Shown: one piece after another, positions 17,042 through 25,867 of the stretch
Layout of the letters: every line of letters begins with the position of its first letter
How positions within the stretch are numbered: position 1 is the first letter of the stretch
Assembly (NCBI GenBank): GCA_030427505.1
Contig: JAUICH010000037.1
Span: 1 to 47,403 of the forward strand
Origin: Verrucomicrobiia bacterium
GTDB taxonomy: Bacteria > Verrucomicrobiota > Verrucomicrobiia > Verrucomicrobiales > DEV007
Length of the DNA stretch: 47,403 bases
Reading direction: 5' to 3'
Translations under genes and position numbers: made by a program
The notes under the pieces: model-generated
Database searches by the model: none
What the model was told of the DNA's origin: nothing
Seen by the model: only the letters and a program-made list of their open reading frames with translations

Positions 17042-17863
17042 TCAAACCAGCGGAAAGAGGTGCTCTTTGCACCACTCGCCATTCTGGCGGGTGACCCCGT
17101 CAGGATCGCCCACGGCGCGTTCGCACTCGTCTTCGCAAATGATCCAGCCGCTGAAGTCGCGGTCCACCAGCCATTTGGTGATGCCGACAAAGTCGATCTT
17201 ACCCGTGCCCATCAGCGCCCAGGGTTCTTCGCCCACGCCGTCCCAGTCTTTGTAGTGAATGTGGTCCACCAGGTGCGCCCATTTATTCAGCGTGTCCATG
17301 ATGTCCATGCCGCCATTGATGACGTGGCCCACGTCCGGCGTCCAGCCGGTCACTTCCGGGTCCAGGCCGTTGATGATGACATCATAGTCTTCCTGCGTCC
17401 GGTTGATGGAGGTCGGCGGGCTATTCGGGTGGAAGGAGGCGTGGACGCCCGCCTCCTTGGCGCGCTTCGAAACCGCGTTCACGCAGGACACCAGGTTCAG
17501 GCGGCGCTGCTCCAGGTTGTCGCGATTGGTCGGCAGTTGCACGGTGCAGAGCTTCGCGCCGGGGAACTTCGTGAGCAGTTCGATGGTGTCATCCGCCTGC
17601 TTCTTCTCGTCCTCGGTTTCCTCCGCTTCGTTCCAGGCGCAGACCAGGGCGATGCCCGCCAGCTCGATCTTGTTGGCGTCCAGGCAGTCCTTCAGCTTGC
17701 TCGCGTCAAACAGGTCGCCCATCCAGAAGTGCATGGGCTCGATGCCGGTGAAACCGGACTCCGCCGCCACCTGGATCATGTGGTCCAGCTTGTTGTCATA
17801 GGCTTTCCCGGTTTCCTGCATGAACCAGGTGTAAACTTCCGAGCCGAATTTGATGTTAGCCAT
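17042..17863 (-). CDS. Sugar phosphate isomerase/epimerase-like TIM barrel
   Basis: A 273-residue cytoplasmic protein of the xylose-isomerase-like TIM-barrel superfamily (AP endonuclease 2 fold). Visible barrel elements and candidate metal ligands are FTGIEPMHF (Glu), ASFHPNSPP (His), WTPDVGHV (Asp/His), VDHIHYKDW (His, Asp), and IICEDECE near the C-terminus (Glu). Members include hydroxypyruvate isomerase, inosose dehydratase and sugar epimerases, and the exact reaction cannot be told from sequence. It is followed by a terminator and lies 60 bp from the hydrolase gene on the same strand, so the two may be co-transcribed. Confidence 0.85.
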   Translation of the reverse strand: MANIKFGSEVYTWFMQETGKAYDNKLDHMIQVAAESGFTGIEPMHFWMGDLFDASKLKDCLDANKIELAGIALVCAWNEAEETEDEKKQADDTIELLTKFPGAKLCTVQLPTNRDNLEQRRLNLVSCVNAVSKRAKEAGVHASFHPNSPPTSINRTQEDYDVIINGLDPEVTGWTPDVGHVINGGMDIMDTLNKWAHLVDHIHYKDWDGVGEEPWALMGTGKIDFVGITKWLVDRDFSGWIICEDECERAVGDPDGVTRQNGEWCKEHLFPLV

Positions 17864-17923
17864 GGTAATTTCGTCGTCTTGTTAGGGTTGTATTGGTAAA
17901 TCGGTCAGGCTTGGCGCCGAAGG

Positions 17924-18727
17924 TTAGTGCGCCTTCAGCCATTCCCGGACGCGGGGGTTGAAGTCCTCCCCACATTCCCAGTGGAAGGCGTGGCCCGCGC
18001 CGTCGTAGGCGTGCTGTTCGCAGTTCGGAATGCCGGCCGCTACTTCATCGGCCATCCATTTCGGGGTAAAGATGTCGTCTTTTCCGCCGATGACCAGGCA
18101 AGGGCATTGGATGTCTTTCAGCTTGTCGAACACGTCGTGGTTCACGCAGGCCGCGGCCTGGCCCTCCAGCCCGTGCAGCGGCTGCGGGGCTTCCCCCACG
18201 GCGGCGTCTTTCCGCCCGTCCACCAGGCTCTGGTAGGCGTCGTCATTGTCCCAGAACGGTTTCGTGAAAATGAGCACCTGCACCCACTCCATAAACTCCG
18301 CCGGCGTCAGCCGCGCCTTGCAGTCTTTCATGTGCTGAAACACGCTCTTCGCATAGCGGTCGCACCGCGCCCAGGGGCACATCAGCACCGCGCTCTTCAC
18401 CTTCTGCGGGTGCCGTAGCGCCATCTGCTGCGCGATGATGCTGCCCATGGAGACGCCCACCACGCGCGCCTGCTCGATGCCCAGCGCGTCCATCAGGCCG
18501 GCGTAGTCGTCCGCCATCATTTCGCTGGAGTAGTCTCCGGGCGGCTTGTCGCTGGAACCCACACCGCGGTTGTCCCCCATGGTGCAGCGGAAATGCTGCG
18601 ACCAGTCGTCCGCGTGAAATTCCCAGACCGCGCCCGGCGCGGTGATTCCCATGATGAGGATCACCGGATCGCCCGACCCGCGTTCCTCATAGTACATTTT
18701 GATTCCGTTCGTTTCGACGTGGGGCAT
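17924..18727 (-). CDS. Alpha/beta-hydrolase
   Basis: A 267-residue alpha/beta-hydrolase. The nucleophile elbow GVSMGS (Ser about 98), an acid in GGKDDIFTP and the histidine in GAGHAFHWE form a complete triad. The oxyanion region is ILIMGITAP, and DNRGVGSSDKP is typical of the 3-oxoadipate enol-lactonase/haloperoxidase group. I chose the ATG at 18727 (MPHVETNGIKMYY). The open frame extends to 18943, but those 72 codons have no family similarity and run through the upstream terminator region. No signal peptide. The substrate is unknown. Confidence 0.9.
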   Translation of the reverse strand: MPHVETNGIKMYYEERGSGDPVILIMGITAPGAVWEFHADDWSQHFRCTMGDNRGVGSSDKPPGDYSSEMMADDYAGLMDALGIEQARVVGVSMGSIIAQQMALRHPQKVKSAVLMCPWARCDRYAKSVFQHMKDCKARLTPAEFMEWVQVLIFTKPFWDNDDAYQSLVDGRKDAAVGEAPQPLHGLEGQAAACVNHDVFDKLKDIQCPCLVIGGKDDIFTPKWMADEVAAGIPNCEQHAYDGAGHAFHWECGEDFNPRVREWLKAH

Positions 18728-18850
18728 GGCAGTCGTCTCTTTGTCAGGGTTTGATAAATGGGGTTTCCGGCCCGGATTCGCGTCCCAGCCGGAGCGTTTC
18801 TTTCCAAAAGGGGAAGGATTCTTCCTAGACCAATCCCCCCGAACTTCCAA

Positions 18851-18876
18851 GAAAAAGTCCCGCAAAATCGCGGGAC
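18851..18876 (-). terminator. Intrinsic terminator of the AbiEii-like gene
   Basis: On the minus strand a perfect 7-bp stem (18870-18876 with 18857-18863), with a 6-nt loop, is followed by five T (18852-18856), 20 bp after the toxin-like gene's stop at 18897. It separates the toxin pair from the hydrolase gene. Confidence 0.8.
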
Positions 18877-18896
18877 GCGGGGACAGCCCGGGAGGT

Positions 18897-19637
18897 TCAG
18901 CCGGAGCCGTTCGCCTCCCCCAGACGCCGGGTGGCTTCCTCAAGTTCCCACTGTTTTATCTCTCGGCGGAAATACTCAGTGACTTCTGTTACTTCAGGTG
19001 CGTCCGGCGCCAGAGTCCGGTAGCCAGGATCGTTGTTCCTTGGCTGACCAGATTCGAGGCAACGTAGTCCTCTGTCCAATTCACGATTCTTTTCTAACTC
19101 CCTGAAAGTGCTGGCATAGTCATCCATGGTGAAGCCATGCCGTGTCATAAGGATGTAGAGATCTAACCAATCCCGGGACGCCGAACGCTCCGCGGTAACC
19201 AACGCCTTCGTCTTGAAGAGAAAATCCAAATCCGGAAGAACCACCACCGGAGAGTCAGAGGGCTTCAAGAGAAGCTCAACCAAACTGGACGGGACAAAGA
19301 ACGTCAGTTTCACACTGCCGCCGTCTCTCGAGTAGGCGACAAAATTCTGCTGATAGTCGTGAAGGTCCATCCCCGCGATGAGAAATTCGTCGTAGCTGGC
19401 ATCAGAATCATCCCGCTCCAACACCCAGCCCTCATTTTCCAGCTTCCGTATCAAAGTATCGAGACGCTCCCTCGGCAACTTCATCCCGGGCCAAGCGAAA
19501 TCCAGATCTTCGCTCTGCCGATGGCCAATTCGTAAGGCAAGAGCCGACTCTCCGAGCAGATGGAATCCGCCAAGAGCCGGGTCTTCCTCAAGACGTTGCC
19601 ACAGACTCGCCGTTGCGGGTGGCAACCACTCGTTCAT
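18897..19637 (-). CDS. AbiEii/AbiGii-like nucleotidyltransferase toxin
   Basis: A 246-residue protein of the AbiEii nucleotidyltransferase family, the toxin part of type IV-like abortive-infection/toxin-antitoxin systems. The N-terminal motif HLLGESALALRIGHRQSEDL, followed by DF, corresponds to the family's GG(T/S)ALAL...GHRxSxDLDF; Asp44 and Asp46 are the likely metal ligands. A later ALVTAERSASRDWLDLYIL stretch also fits. The glycine-rich start is GES rather than the usual GGT, which may affect activity. Its start overlaps the upstream partner gene by 50 nt in another frame, so translation is probably coupled. An intrinsic terminator follows. Confidence 0.85.
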   Translation of the reverse strand: MNEWLPPATASLWQRLEEDPALGGFHLLGESALALRIGHRQSEDLDFAWPGMKLPRERLDTLIRKLENEGWVLERDDSDASYDEFLIAGMDLHDYQQNFVAYSRDGGSVKLTFFVPSSLVELLLKPSDSPVVVLPDLDFLFKTKALVTAERSASRDWLDLYILMTRHGFTMDDYASTFRELEKNRELDRGLRCLESGQPRNNDPGYRTLAPDAPEVTEVTEYFRREIKQWELEEATRRLGEANGSG

Positions 19638-20094
19638 TAGCCTCCTTCAGAATACTTAGCACTTGTTCAGCACGCCGGACCACACCAGCCGGTAAATCAT
19701 CACAAGCCAGTTCCGCCTCCCAAACCGTCAGCAAGCGGCCAACCCCGAACTCCACCGCGACATCCAAGAGCTCCAAGAATCTCCCCTTCCTGAGAGCGGC
19801 GGCAATAAAGGCGTCATCCGGCGCATTACGGTTCGACCACACCAAGCCCGGATACCGGTCCCAAAAGGCTCGCCGGTTTTGAGCACGGGGCACGCTTTGG
19901 AAATTTGCCCTTGCCTCGGATTTCCCTGGCTGTTTGTCTGACATCACCGGTTCAACAAGCAAACTTTCGCCGGACCGGCTGCCCCAATCAAGGCCGAACT
20001 CGGGCGGCCATCCGGTCCGCTTTCCCTCACCGGCGCTTCCGAATTTGTTACTTTTACGGGCTTTCATCAGGGAATACGTCTCCCCTGTTGTCAT
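19588..20094 (-). CDS. Partner/antitoxin of the AbiEii-like gene
   Basis: A protein of up to 168 residues encoded directly upstream of the AbiEii-like toxin, overlapping it by 50 nt. The C-terminal half (APDDAFIAAALRKGRFLELL, then DVAVEFGVGRLLTVWE) has the pattern of the small helical proteins that accompany AbiEii genes, where the LLD-FGxxxLxxxW core is conserved. By inference it neutralises or regulates the toxin. The start is uncertain: AAGGAG lies immediately before the ATG at 20094 with no spacing, and a second ATG at 19944 would give 118 residues containing the whole conserved part. The first 50 residues are rich in Gly, Ser and Lys and have no recognised fold. Confidence 0.7.
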   Translation of the reverse strand: MTTGETYSLMKARKSNKFGSAGEGKRTGWPPEFGLDWGSRSGESLLVEPVMSDKQPGKSEARANFQSVPRAQNRRAFWDRYPGLVWSNRNAPDDAFIAAALRKGRFLELLDVAVEFGVGRLLTVWEAELACDDLPAGVVRRAEQVLSILKEANERVVATRNGESVATS

Positions 20095-20189
20095 CTCCTT
20101 CCGCCCACCTTTACCTTTCCGTCCTCCGCGTATACTAAGTAGCCAGAGTCAAAAGAAGGACCAGACACTTCAAAAGCGGTCCTCTGTCC

Positions 20190-20222
20190 AAAATCTCCGT
20201 GCCCTCCGTGACCTCTGCGGTT
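20190..20222. repeat. Dispersed CTC-GTG intergenic repeat, copy 1
   Basis: A short element with three spaced CTC(C/T)GTG-like triplets, ending CCTCTGCGGTT. It recurs at 25768-25803 and inside each unit of the array at 38318-38938. Here it lies upstream of the aldolase gene. Function is unknown. Confidence 0.7.
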
Positions 20223-20259
20223 CCCTGAATCAATCCAACTACCCAACCCTTCCGCTCCC

Positions 20260-21048
20260 ATGGACAAACAAGAATACCTCTCCCAGTTTTTCAAAGAAGA
20301 CAACGGACGCACCCTCATCGTCCCCATCGACCACGGCACCGCCATTCCCGTGCCCGGCCTGGAAGATCCAGCCGCCCTCATCGAGTCTCTGAATCCCTAT
20401 GCCGACGGCTACGTGGTGAACCTCGGGGTCGCGTTGTCCTGCGCCGAGGCGCTGGAAGACAAAGCCGTCTGCCTGCGGACGGACTGTTACAAGCCCGCCT
20501 ACAAAGGCAATGTCAATGAAGGCGCCTACCGCCTCTACTCCATCGACGAAGCCGAAACCATCGGCGCGGACGCGGTGATGAACATGTGCTACGTCCACCA
20601 CCCGAATGAGGCGGACATCACCCGCGAATGCGCCGAACTCATCGGCGAAGCTCTGGAGGCGGACCTGCCCGTCATCCTGGAAACCCTGCCCTTCGGCATC
20701 GGCCGGCCGGACGACTATACCGTGGAAAACATTGCCTTCGCCTCCCGCTTCGCCGCCGAGCTGGGCGCTGATGTGGTGAAGACCGCCTACCCCACCGGCG
20801 CCAGCGTGGAGGAATTCAAGGCCATCGTGGATGCCTGCTTCGTTCCCCTCATCATTCTGGGCGGCGCGGCCCTCGGCGACGACCGCGCCCTGCTCACCAT
20901 GGTGCGCAACGCCATGGACGCCGGCGCCGCCGGCATTGCCGTGGGCCGGAATGTCTGGCAACACAAGAATCCCCCCGCCATCGCCAAAGCCCTCCACGCC
21001 ATCGTTCACGAAGACGCGAACGTGGAGTCTGCTCTGAGAGCGCTTTAA
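20260..21048 (+). CDS. Class I aldolase, DhnA/LsrF type
   Basis: A 262-residue cytoplasmic aldolase of the archaeal-type class I fructose-bisphosphate aldolase (DhnA) / LsrF family. The start motif TLIVPIDHGTAIPVPGLEDP, the middle ADAVMNMCYV and the Schiff-base lysine region ADVVKTAYP are visible. The C-terminal ILGGAALGD and DAGAAGIAVGRNVWQ form the phosphate-binding end of the barrel. The reaction could be fructose-1,6-bisphosphate cleavage or a related aldol reaction such as that of LsrF, and sequence alone does not decide. It precedes the methyltransferase/glycosyltransferase cluster by 60 bp but need not belong to it. Confidence 0.88.
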   Translation: MDKQEYLSQFFKEDNGRTLIVPIDHGTAIPVPGLEDPAALIESLNPYADGYVVNLGVALSCAEALEDKAVCLRTDCYKPAYKGNVNEGAYRLYSIDEAETIGADAVMNMCYVHHPNEADITRECAELIGEALEADLPVILETLPFGIGRPDDYTVENIAFASRFAAELGADVVKTAYPTGASVEEFKAIVDACFVPLIILGGAALGDDRALLTMVRNAMDAGAAGIAVGRNVWQHKNPPAIAKALHAIVHEDANVESALRAL

Positions 21049-21108
21049 GCTCCGAAGGGCAGACACTTTTAAGCCGGGAGGAGGTCTCCCCAATCAGACC
21101 ATAATTGC

Positions 21109-21858
21109 TTGCGGTTCCTCTCCGGCGGACCAATCCTGTCTGGTTCCATGAACGGGATAGGCCGCCTGCTCCGACGTCTTTATGCAAAGGCGTATTCGCT
21201 GGCGTTCGGCTATTCGAAGCGGCATTCCCGCAAGGGGCTTTACGAGAATCTGACCCGCGCCATCCTTACATACCCGGTAGAGGAAGGAAGCACCCAACTA
21301 AACATTGGCGCCGGAGGAGACGTCCAAGACGTCATTCAATCCGCCGGAGTTACGGTCGTTTCCGTGGATATCGATCCCGCGCGGCAACCGGACATTGTCG
21401 CCTCCGCCACGGATCTCTCCATGTTCGAGACCGGGTCCATTGCGCAAGTCTTCTGCCTGGAAGTATTGGAACACCTGCCCTCTCCGCCGGACGCCGCGGA
21501 GGAAATCCATAGAATACTGAAACCCGGCGGCACGGTCATCGGCTCCACCCCATTCATCCTGGGCATTCACGACCGGCCTCACGACTACTATCGCTTTACC
21601 AAAATGGGCCTTCAGCACCTTTTCCGGAAGTTCGACGAACTGGAACTGGTGGAACGGAATTCCTATATCGATTCCAGCCTAGTACTGCCGCTCCGGCTGA
21701 TCGTGACAGGTTCCGAACGAGACCAGCGAAAGATCCTCCTCCGCCTCCCCCTCATCTGGCTGACCTTCTGGTGGTTTCGCCTTCTTTTCAGGGGTATCCA
21801 GAATGAGGACGCCACCACCGGCTACTTTTTCGTCTTTAGAAAACCCGGTACCCAATGA
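21109..21858 (+). CDS. SAM-dependent methyltransferase (class I)
   Basis: A 249-residue class I methyltransferase. Motif I is LNIGAGGD (about residues 64-71), the acidic loop VVSVDIDPA (about 83-91), and the post-motif VFCLEVLEHLPSPPDAAEEI (about 112-131) with RILKPGG belongs to the Methyltransf_11 group. A hydrophobic C-terminal stretch (PLIWLTFWWFRLLF) suggests membrane association. ATG 21148 (MNGIGRL) is an equally possible start. It is the first of four same-strand genes (to 24519) for methylation and glycosyl transfer; by inference they decorate a surface polysaccharide or lipid-linked sugar. Confidence 0.83.
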   Translation: MRFLSGGPILSGSMNGIGRLLRRLYAKAYSLAFGYSKRHSRKGLYENLTRAILTYPVEEGSTQLNIGAGGDVQDVIQSAGVTVVSVDIDPARQPDIVASATDLSMFETGSIAQVFCLEVLEHLPSPPDAAEEIHRILKPGGTVIGSTPFILGIHDRPHDYYRFTKMGLQHLFRKFDELELVERNSYIDSSLVLPLRLIVTGSERDQRKILLRLPLIWLTFWWFRLLFRGIQNEDATTGYFFVFRKPGTQ

Positions 21859-22008
21859 GCCCACAGATCGTTTCCGATTGGAAAACACCGGATACCAGAA
21901 ACGGCCTGACGGACAAATTTCCAATTTCCCTATTTTCCGTTCCTTCACTTCCAGAGAGAATCGATCCAGAACGGCAAGTTGCCGCCCAGACCCGCCCGGA
22001 ACCACCCC

Positions 22009-22680
22009 ATGAAAACCGACCGCCGTTTCCGGCTGGCCCGTATCTGGTCCAATCGCGAGTTGAAAAAAATTTCCGGCCTCTTTGATGGCGCTGTCGTCAA
22101 TGTCTCCGCCAAAGAAGACATAGACAAAGAAGGAAGTACCTACCGTCAATACTTCAACAATGCTTCCGATTACTGGCTAACCAACCTGGATGCGGCGCCC
22201 GATCATGGCTTTCAGGGTAGAGCCAATGAAATTCTGTTAGATTTGACGCAACCTCTGAAATCGGAACTGGACCGGAAATTTGACGTAGTGTTTAACCACA
22301 CCACTCTGGAACACATTTTCGACATTCGAACCGCTTTCCACAATCTTTGCTCTTTGAGCAAAGACGTCGTCATTCTGGTGCTACCTTTCTGCCAGACCGA
22401 ACACGAAACCTCCAGCTACCGGGACTACTGGCGACTCGCGCCTTCCTGCATCAGAGAGCTGTTTTCAGAAGAGGGCTTCACGACGGTTTACGAGTCCGCC
22501 AACAATGACTTCAACGCCGCCGTCTATACTTTCTTCGTCGCCACTCGCCACCCGGAGTCGTGGCGTTCCAGGATGCCTGCCCACACCCCTATCGAGACGG
22601 CTGGCCGGTGGGTGGGTCAAGAGCCCCTGAGATGGAAAGATCTCCTGAGCCTTTTCCTGAGGAGTCTGCTCCGCCGCTGA
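22009..22680 (+). CDS. Methyltransferase-like protein
   Basis: A 223-residue protein, probably a SAM-dependent methyltransferase. The stretch FDVVFNHTTLEHIFDIRTAF matches the post-motif region of class I enzymes (DxVxxxxxLEH), and VVILVLPF fits the next strand. The glycine-rich motif I is not clear, so activity is uncertain. I chose the ATG at 22009 (MKTDRRF) because the upstream ten codons are proline-rich and unlike a protein start. The gene lies 150 bp after the previous methyltransferase and 12 bp before the glycosyltransferase-like gene. Confidence 0.72.
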   Translation: MKTDRRFRLARIWSNRELKKISGLFDGAVVNVSAKEDIDKEGSTYRQYFNNASDYWLTNLDAAPDHGFQGRANEILLDLTQPLKSELDRKFDVVFNHTTLEHIFDIRTAFHNLCSLSKDVVILVLPFCQTEHETSSYRDYWRLAPSCIRELFSEEGFTTVYESANNDFNAAVYTFFVATRHPESWRSRMPAHTPIETAGRWVGQEPLRWKDLLSLFLRSLLRR

Positions 22681-22692
22681 GCCGCCAACCCC

Positions 22693-23691
22693 ATGTCTGA
22701 CGACGCTCTCATCATTATTCGGAAGACTTCCGAAAGAACCTTCCAAGCTTGCCAAAAGCTTGCTCAGCGCCAGGAGGGCATTCAAACCGTCAAGGTGGTT
22801 TCCGGCATTCCGTTCGAAACCTGCCTGAGGAATTGCTACCAAGAGGCCATCCAAAGCGGCCACCGGTGGACCATGACGCTGGACGCGGATGTCCTGCTGC
22901 GCGATGGGGCCGCCGCCGCCCTGATCCGGGAGGCTGAGAAACTGCCAAAGTCCTTCGCGCAGGTGGAGGGACGCGTGCTGGATAAACTCACCGGCACCTA
23001 CCGCTTTGCCGGGAACCGCGTCTATCGCACCGCACTGCTGGAGAAAGCGCTGGACCTGATACCGGAGCCCGGCACTACCGTCCGTCCGGAAACCGAGACC
23101 ATTCGGCGGCTGAACCGGATGGGCCATCCCTCCCGGCAAGCCGGCATCGTCATGGGGCTGCACGACTTCGAACAAAGTTTCGAAGACATCTACCGCAAAG
23201 CCTGCCTGCATTCCTACAAGCACCGGATCATGCTTTCAGAGATGCTGGAGTACTGGGAAAAACATGCCTCGGAAGACTCCGACTACCTGGTGGCCATCCA
23301 CGCGTTCTGCGAACAACTGCTCTCTCTAAAACGTCCGGTGCCCAGCGCTCCGTCTTTTTCCGGCCAGACTCAGCCCCTGCTCGAAACGCTGGGTCTAACC
23401 GAAAAGCCCGGCCTGGATACGTCCGGCATTTCCTTTCAGTTCGTGGAAAGCGTCATGTCTCAAGCGGGGAAAGCTCCTGTCTTCGCGGGCATCGACTACT
23501 ACCGCTATCGCTCTCCGGTCCCCACGCGGCGGGAAAAGCTGACCACCCGGATCAAGCGCGTCTACGCGAAGCATGGGTTCTGGCGGTTTTTCCCCATCCT
23601 TGCCGGGATCGTCCTCGAACGGTGCGGGAAATGGCTCCTGGAGAGATTTCGCCGCATCGTCCCGGAGGCGGATATGGACCTCGAATCGTAA
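22693..23691 (+). CDS. Glycosyltransferase-like protein (GT-A type)
   Basis: A 332-residue protein with features of a family-2-like GT-A glycosyltransferase. An N-terminal beta strand with basic residues (DDALIIIRKTSERTF) is followed by TMTLDADVLLRDGA (about residues 60-73), where DAD would be the metal- and sugar-nucleotide-binding motif. No transmembrane segment except a hydrophobic stretch near residue 300 (FFPILAGIVLE). It sits between two methyltransferase-like genes, with a 12-bp gap upstream and 120 bp downstream. The acceptor and donor are unknown. Confidence 0.68.
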   Translation: MSDDALIIIRKTSERTFQACQKLAQRQEGIQTVKVVSGIPFETCLRNCYQEAIQSGHRWTMTLDADVLLRDGAAAALIREAEKLPKSFAQVEGRVLDKLTGTYRFAGNRVYRTALLEKALDLIPEPGTTVRPETETIRRLNRMGHPSRQAGIVMGLHDFEQSFEDIYRKACLHSYKHRIMLSEMLEYWEKHASEDSDYLVAIHAFCEQLLSLKRPVPSAPSFSGQTQPLLETLGLTEKPGLDTSGISFQFVESVMSQAGKAPVFAGIDYYRYRSPVPTRREKLTTRIKRVYAKHGFWRFFPILAGIVLERCGKWLLERFRRIVPEADMDLES

Positions 23692-23811
23692 CCGCTTCTG
23701 GGAGAAATCCACTCGGGATCGCCCTTCCAGGCTCCCATTTCCCTTCAATTTGGGAAGGTTTCGTGCAAAGTGGGGCGCGAAGAGCATCCTTCTCCCCCAC
23801 ACGACCGCCCC

Positions 23812-24519
23812 ATGAATCTCTTCCGGAGAGTCGACAATTTCTTTCGAAAATTCCGATCCCTACCTCCTTCGGATTCACCCGAATCCGTCGCCGGCGAAGA
23901 TTTCCAGCTGTACTCCTATACCAATCCCGGCGGCGAATTCGACTACGGCCGGTACCGGGAAGTCCAGGAACAGGGAAACCAGGCCAAAATCCAGAAAACC
24001 TGGGTTCTGGAGGAGAACATCGTCTTCCTTTCCCAGTACCTGAAGCGGGAACTGAGAGATCCCCAGTTCGGCATCTGTCACGGGACCCGCCGGGGAAACG
24101 AGCAGCTTTGGTTCCGGGAACAACTTTCGTGCGAAGTCATCGGGACGGAGATTTCAGCGACCGCCAACGAATTTCCTCACACCGTTCAATGGGACTTTCA
24201 CCAGGAAAATCCCGAATGGACCGGCAAGGCGGACTTCATTTACAGCAATTCCCTGGATCACTCATACGATCCCGAAACCTGCCTCAAGACCTGGATGCGA
24301 ACCCTAAAACCGGGCGGTCTGTGTATTCTCGAACACAGCAATCTTCATGGCGCGGAGAAGGTCACGGAAAGGGACCCATTTGGAGTATCGGTCAAGTACC
24401 TGCCCTACCTGATCGCCCTGTGGGGCCAGGATCAATTCTATTTGAAAGAACTCATTCCCGCCCCCGCCAAAGACGAAAACCTCCAGCACCTGGTCTTTTT
24501 CATCATTCAAAAACGGTAG
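23812..24519 (+). CDS. Methyltransferase-like protein
   Basis: A 235-residue protein that resembles a class I methyltransferase. FGICHGTRRGNEQ sits where motif I would be, VIGTEIS provides the acidic residue, and ADFIYSNSLDHSYDPETCL, followed by RTLKPGGLCILEH, matches the later motifs. I chose the ATG at 23812 (MNLFRRV), because the frame upstream to 23770 is proline-rich and unlike a protein. It ends the four-gene cluster and faces the convergent RNA-methyltransferase gene. Confidence 0.78.
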   Translation: MNLFRRVDNFFRKFRSLPPSDSPESVAGEDFQLYSYTNPGGEFDYGRYREVQEQGNQAKIQKTWVLEENIVFLSQYLKRELRDPQFGICHGTRRGNEQLWFREQLSCEVIGTEISATANEFPHTVQWDFHQENPEWTGKADFIYSNSLDHSYDPETCLKTWMRTLKPGGLCILEHSNLHGAEKVTERDPFGVSVKYLPYLIALWGQDQFYLKELIPAPAKDENLQHLVFFIIQKR

Positions 24520-24559
24520 CCCGCGAAATCCTTTTCTGACACGGAAGGCCGGACGTATT

Positions 24560-25603
24560 TCAGTCATCTTCGGCGGCTGCTTCCGGAGAAACAGGGTACG
24601 CCAGCAGTTTCTCCGGCAGCGCCGGTCTCTCTTCTCTGGGGTGGCTGGCCTCGTTTCCTTCCTTCTTCAGCAGCACCGTGAAGGCTCCTGCGCCCAGGCC
24701 GTCCTGTGGGTATAGCCGGTAGCAAGGAAAATCGTCCGCCAAAGCAGAACGCCACGGCGTCAGGCGCGGCGCCTCCACCACGCGAAACTCCGGACGCTGT
24801 TTCAAGAACCAGGACACGTTCCGCTCGTTCTCCTCCGGGGCAAAGGTGCAGGTAGAATACATCATCCAGCCCCCCGGCGCCACGCAGGCTCCCGCGTTCG
24901 CCAGGATGCGGCGCTGCCGCCGCACGTTGTGCTTGATGGTGGCGGGGTGAAAGCAGCCCGGATTCTCGATGCCTTTCATGAGCAGGGATTGCCCCGAACA
25001 GGGCGCATCCACGATCACCACGTCAAAGGCCCCCGGAGCCGCCGCCGCCAGTTCCGCCGGGTCCAGCCGCTGGGTGCAGGCATTCGCCGCGCCGCAGCGT
25101 TTCAGGTTGTGCCGCAGCATCCCGAGGCGCTTGCCCACCACCTCGTTCGCCAGGAGAAAAGAAGGCCCCAACGCCAGGCTGGCAAAGAGACTCTTCCCGC
25201 CCGGCGCCGCGCAAAGATCCAGCACCCGCGGGCCTTCCTCTCCATTCCTGTCCGCCGCCACGTCCAGCAGGACCGAAGCCGCGAACACGGAAGAGAAGTC
25301 CAGGCTGTAGAAGTCCCCCGCCTGGTGCCCGGCGAGCTTTCCCGGCTCTGCCCCCGGCGCCAGCCGCGTGACAAAGGGCGGCAGCCAGTTCAAATCCTCC
25401 CGGGGAGCCGCCACTTCCAGATTTCCGGCAACCAGTTCCGGCGCCGAACCGCTACTCCAGAGCACGCAGGGCGCTCGCGCCTCTCCCATTTCCGGGTTCA
25501 GCAAAGCCGTCTGAAAGCTCTCCCGCGCCGCGGCGTCTTCCGGAAACAACTTCAGCGCCAGCCGCTCCGGCAGACTTTTGGACTCTTTCGCCTTTCTGCT
25601 CAC
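24560..25603 (-). CDS. RsmB/NOP-family RNA (cytosine-5) methyltransferase
   Basis: A 347-residue RNA m5C methyltransferase. Motif I LDLCAAPGGKS (about residues 127-137), the DAPCSG motif (about 199-204) and the catalytic motif YSTCTF (about 249-254) are intact, with cysteines in both of the last two as in the RsmB/NOP2 class. Substrates are probably rRNA, as for RsmB (C967) or RsmF (C1407). It has no clear N-terminal NusB-like domain; it resembles the shorter YebU/NSUN type. Two genes converge here: the methyltransferase-like gene ends 40 bp away. Confidence 0.92.
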   Translation of the reverse strand: MSRKAKESKSLPERLALKLFPEDAAARESFQTALLNPEMGEARAPCVLWSSGSAPELVAGNLEVAAPREDLNWLPPFVTRLAPGAEPGKLAGHQAGDFYSLDFSSVFAASVLLDVAADRNGEEGPRVLDLCAAPGGKSLFASLALGPSFLLANEVVGKRLGMLRHNLKRCGAANACTQRLDPAELAAAAPGAFDVVIVDAPCSGQSLLMKGIENPGCFHPATIKHNVRRQRRILANAGACVAPGGWMMYSTCTFAPEENERNVSWFLKQRPEFRVVEAPRLTPWRSALADDFPCYRLYPQDGLGAGAFTVLLKKEGNEASHPREERPALPEKLLAYPVSPEAAAEDD

Positions 25604-25767
25604 AATCTCTTTCCCGAAAACCGATTTTCGCTTCCTCAGACCTCGCTCTCACGGCTTTTCAACCGCCTTCCTCCCTTTTCCACGCCAGCCACCTCAATAC
25701 TTCCCGAATTTTCCCCGGAATCCGCCACTATTTCAGCCTCAGTACTATCGGCGAAATCCGTGGTTCC

Positions 25768-25803
25768 AAAAAAATCTCTGTGCACTCCGTGACCTCTGTG
25801 GTT
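25768..25803. repeat. Dispersed CTC-GTG intergenic repeat, copy 2
   Basis: A second copy of the element at 20190, with seven A followed by TCTCTGTG, ACTCCGTG and CCTCTGTGG. It lies in the gap upstream of the Mrp gene. The remaining sequence of the 264-bp gap (25604-25867) shows no other feature. Confidence 0.7.
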
Positions 25804-25867
25804 GAAACCTCGGTTCAGCCACCGACTGTCCGTTAAACTACGTACGTAGCCCCAGGCAACCCGATCC

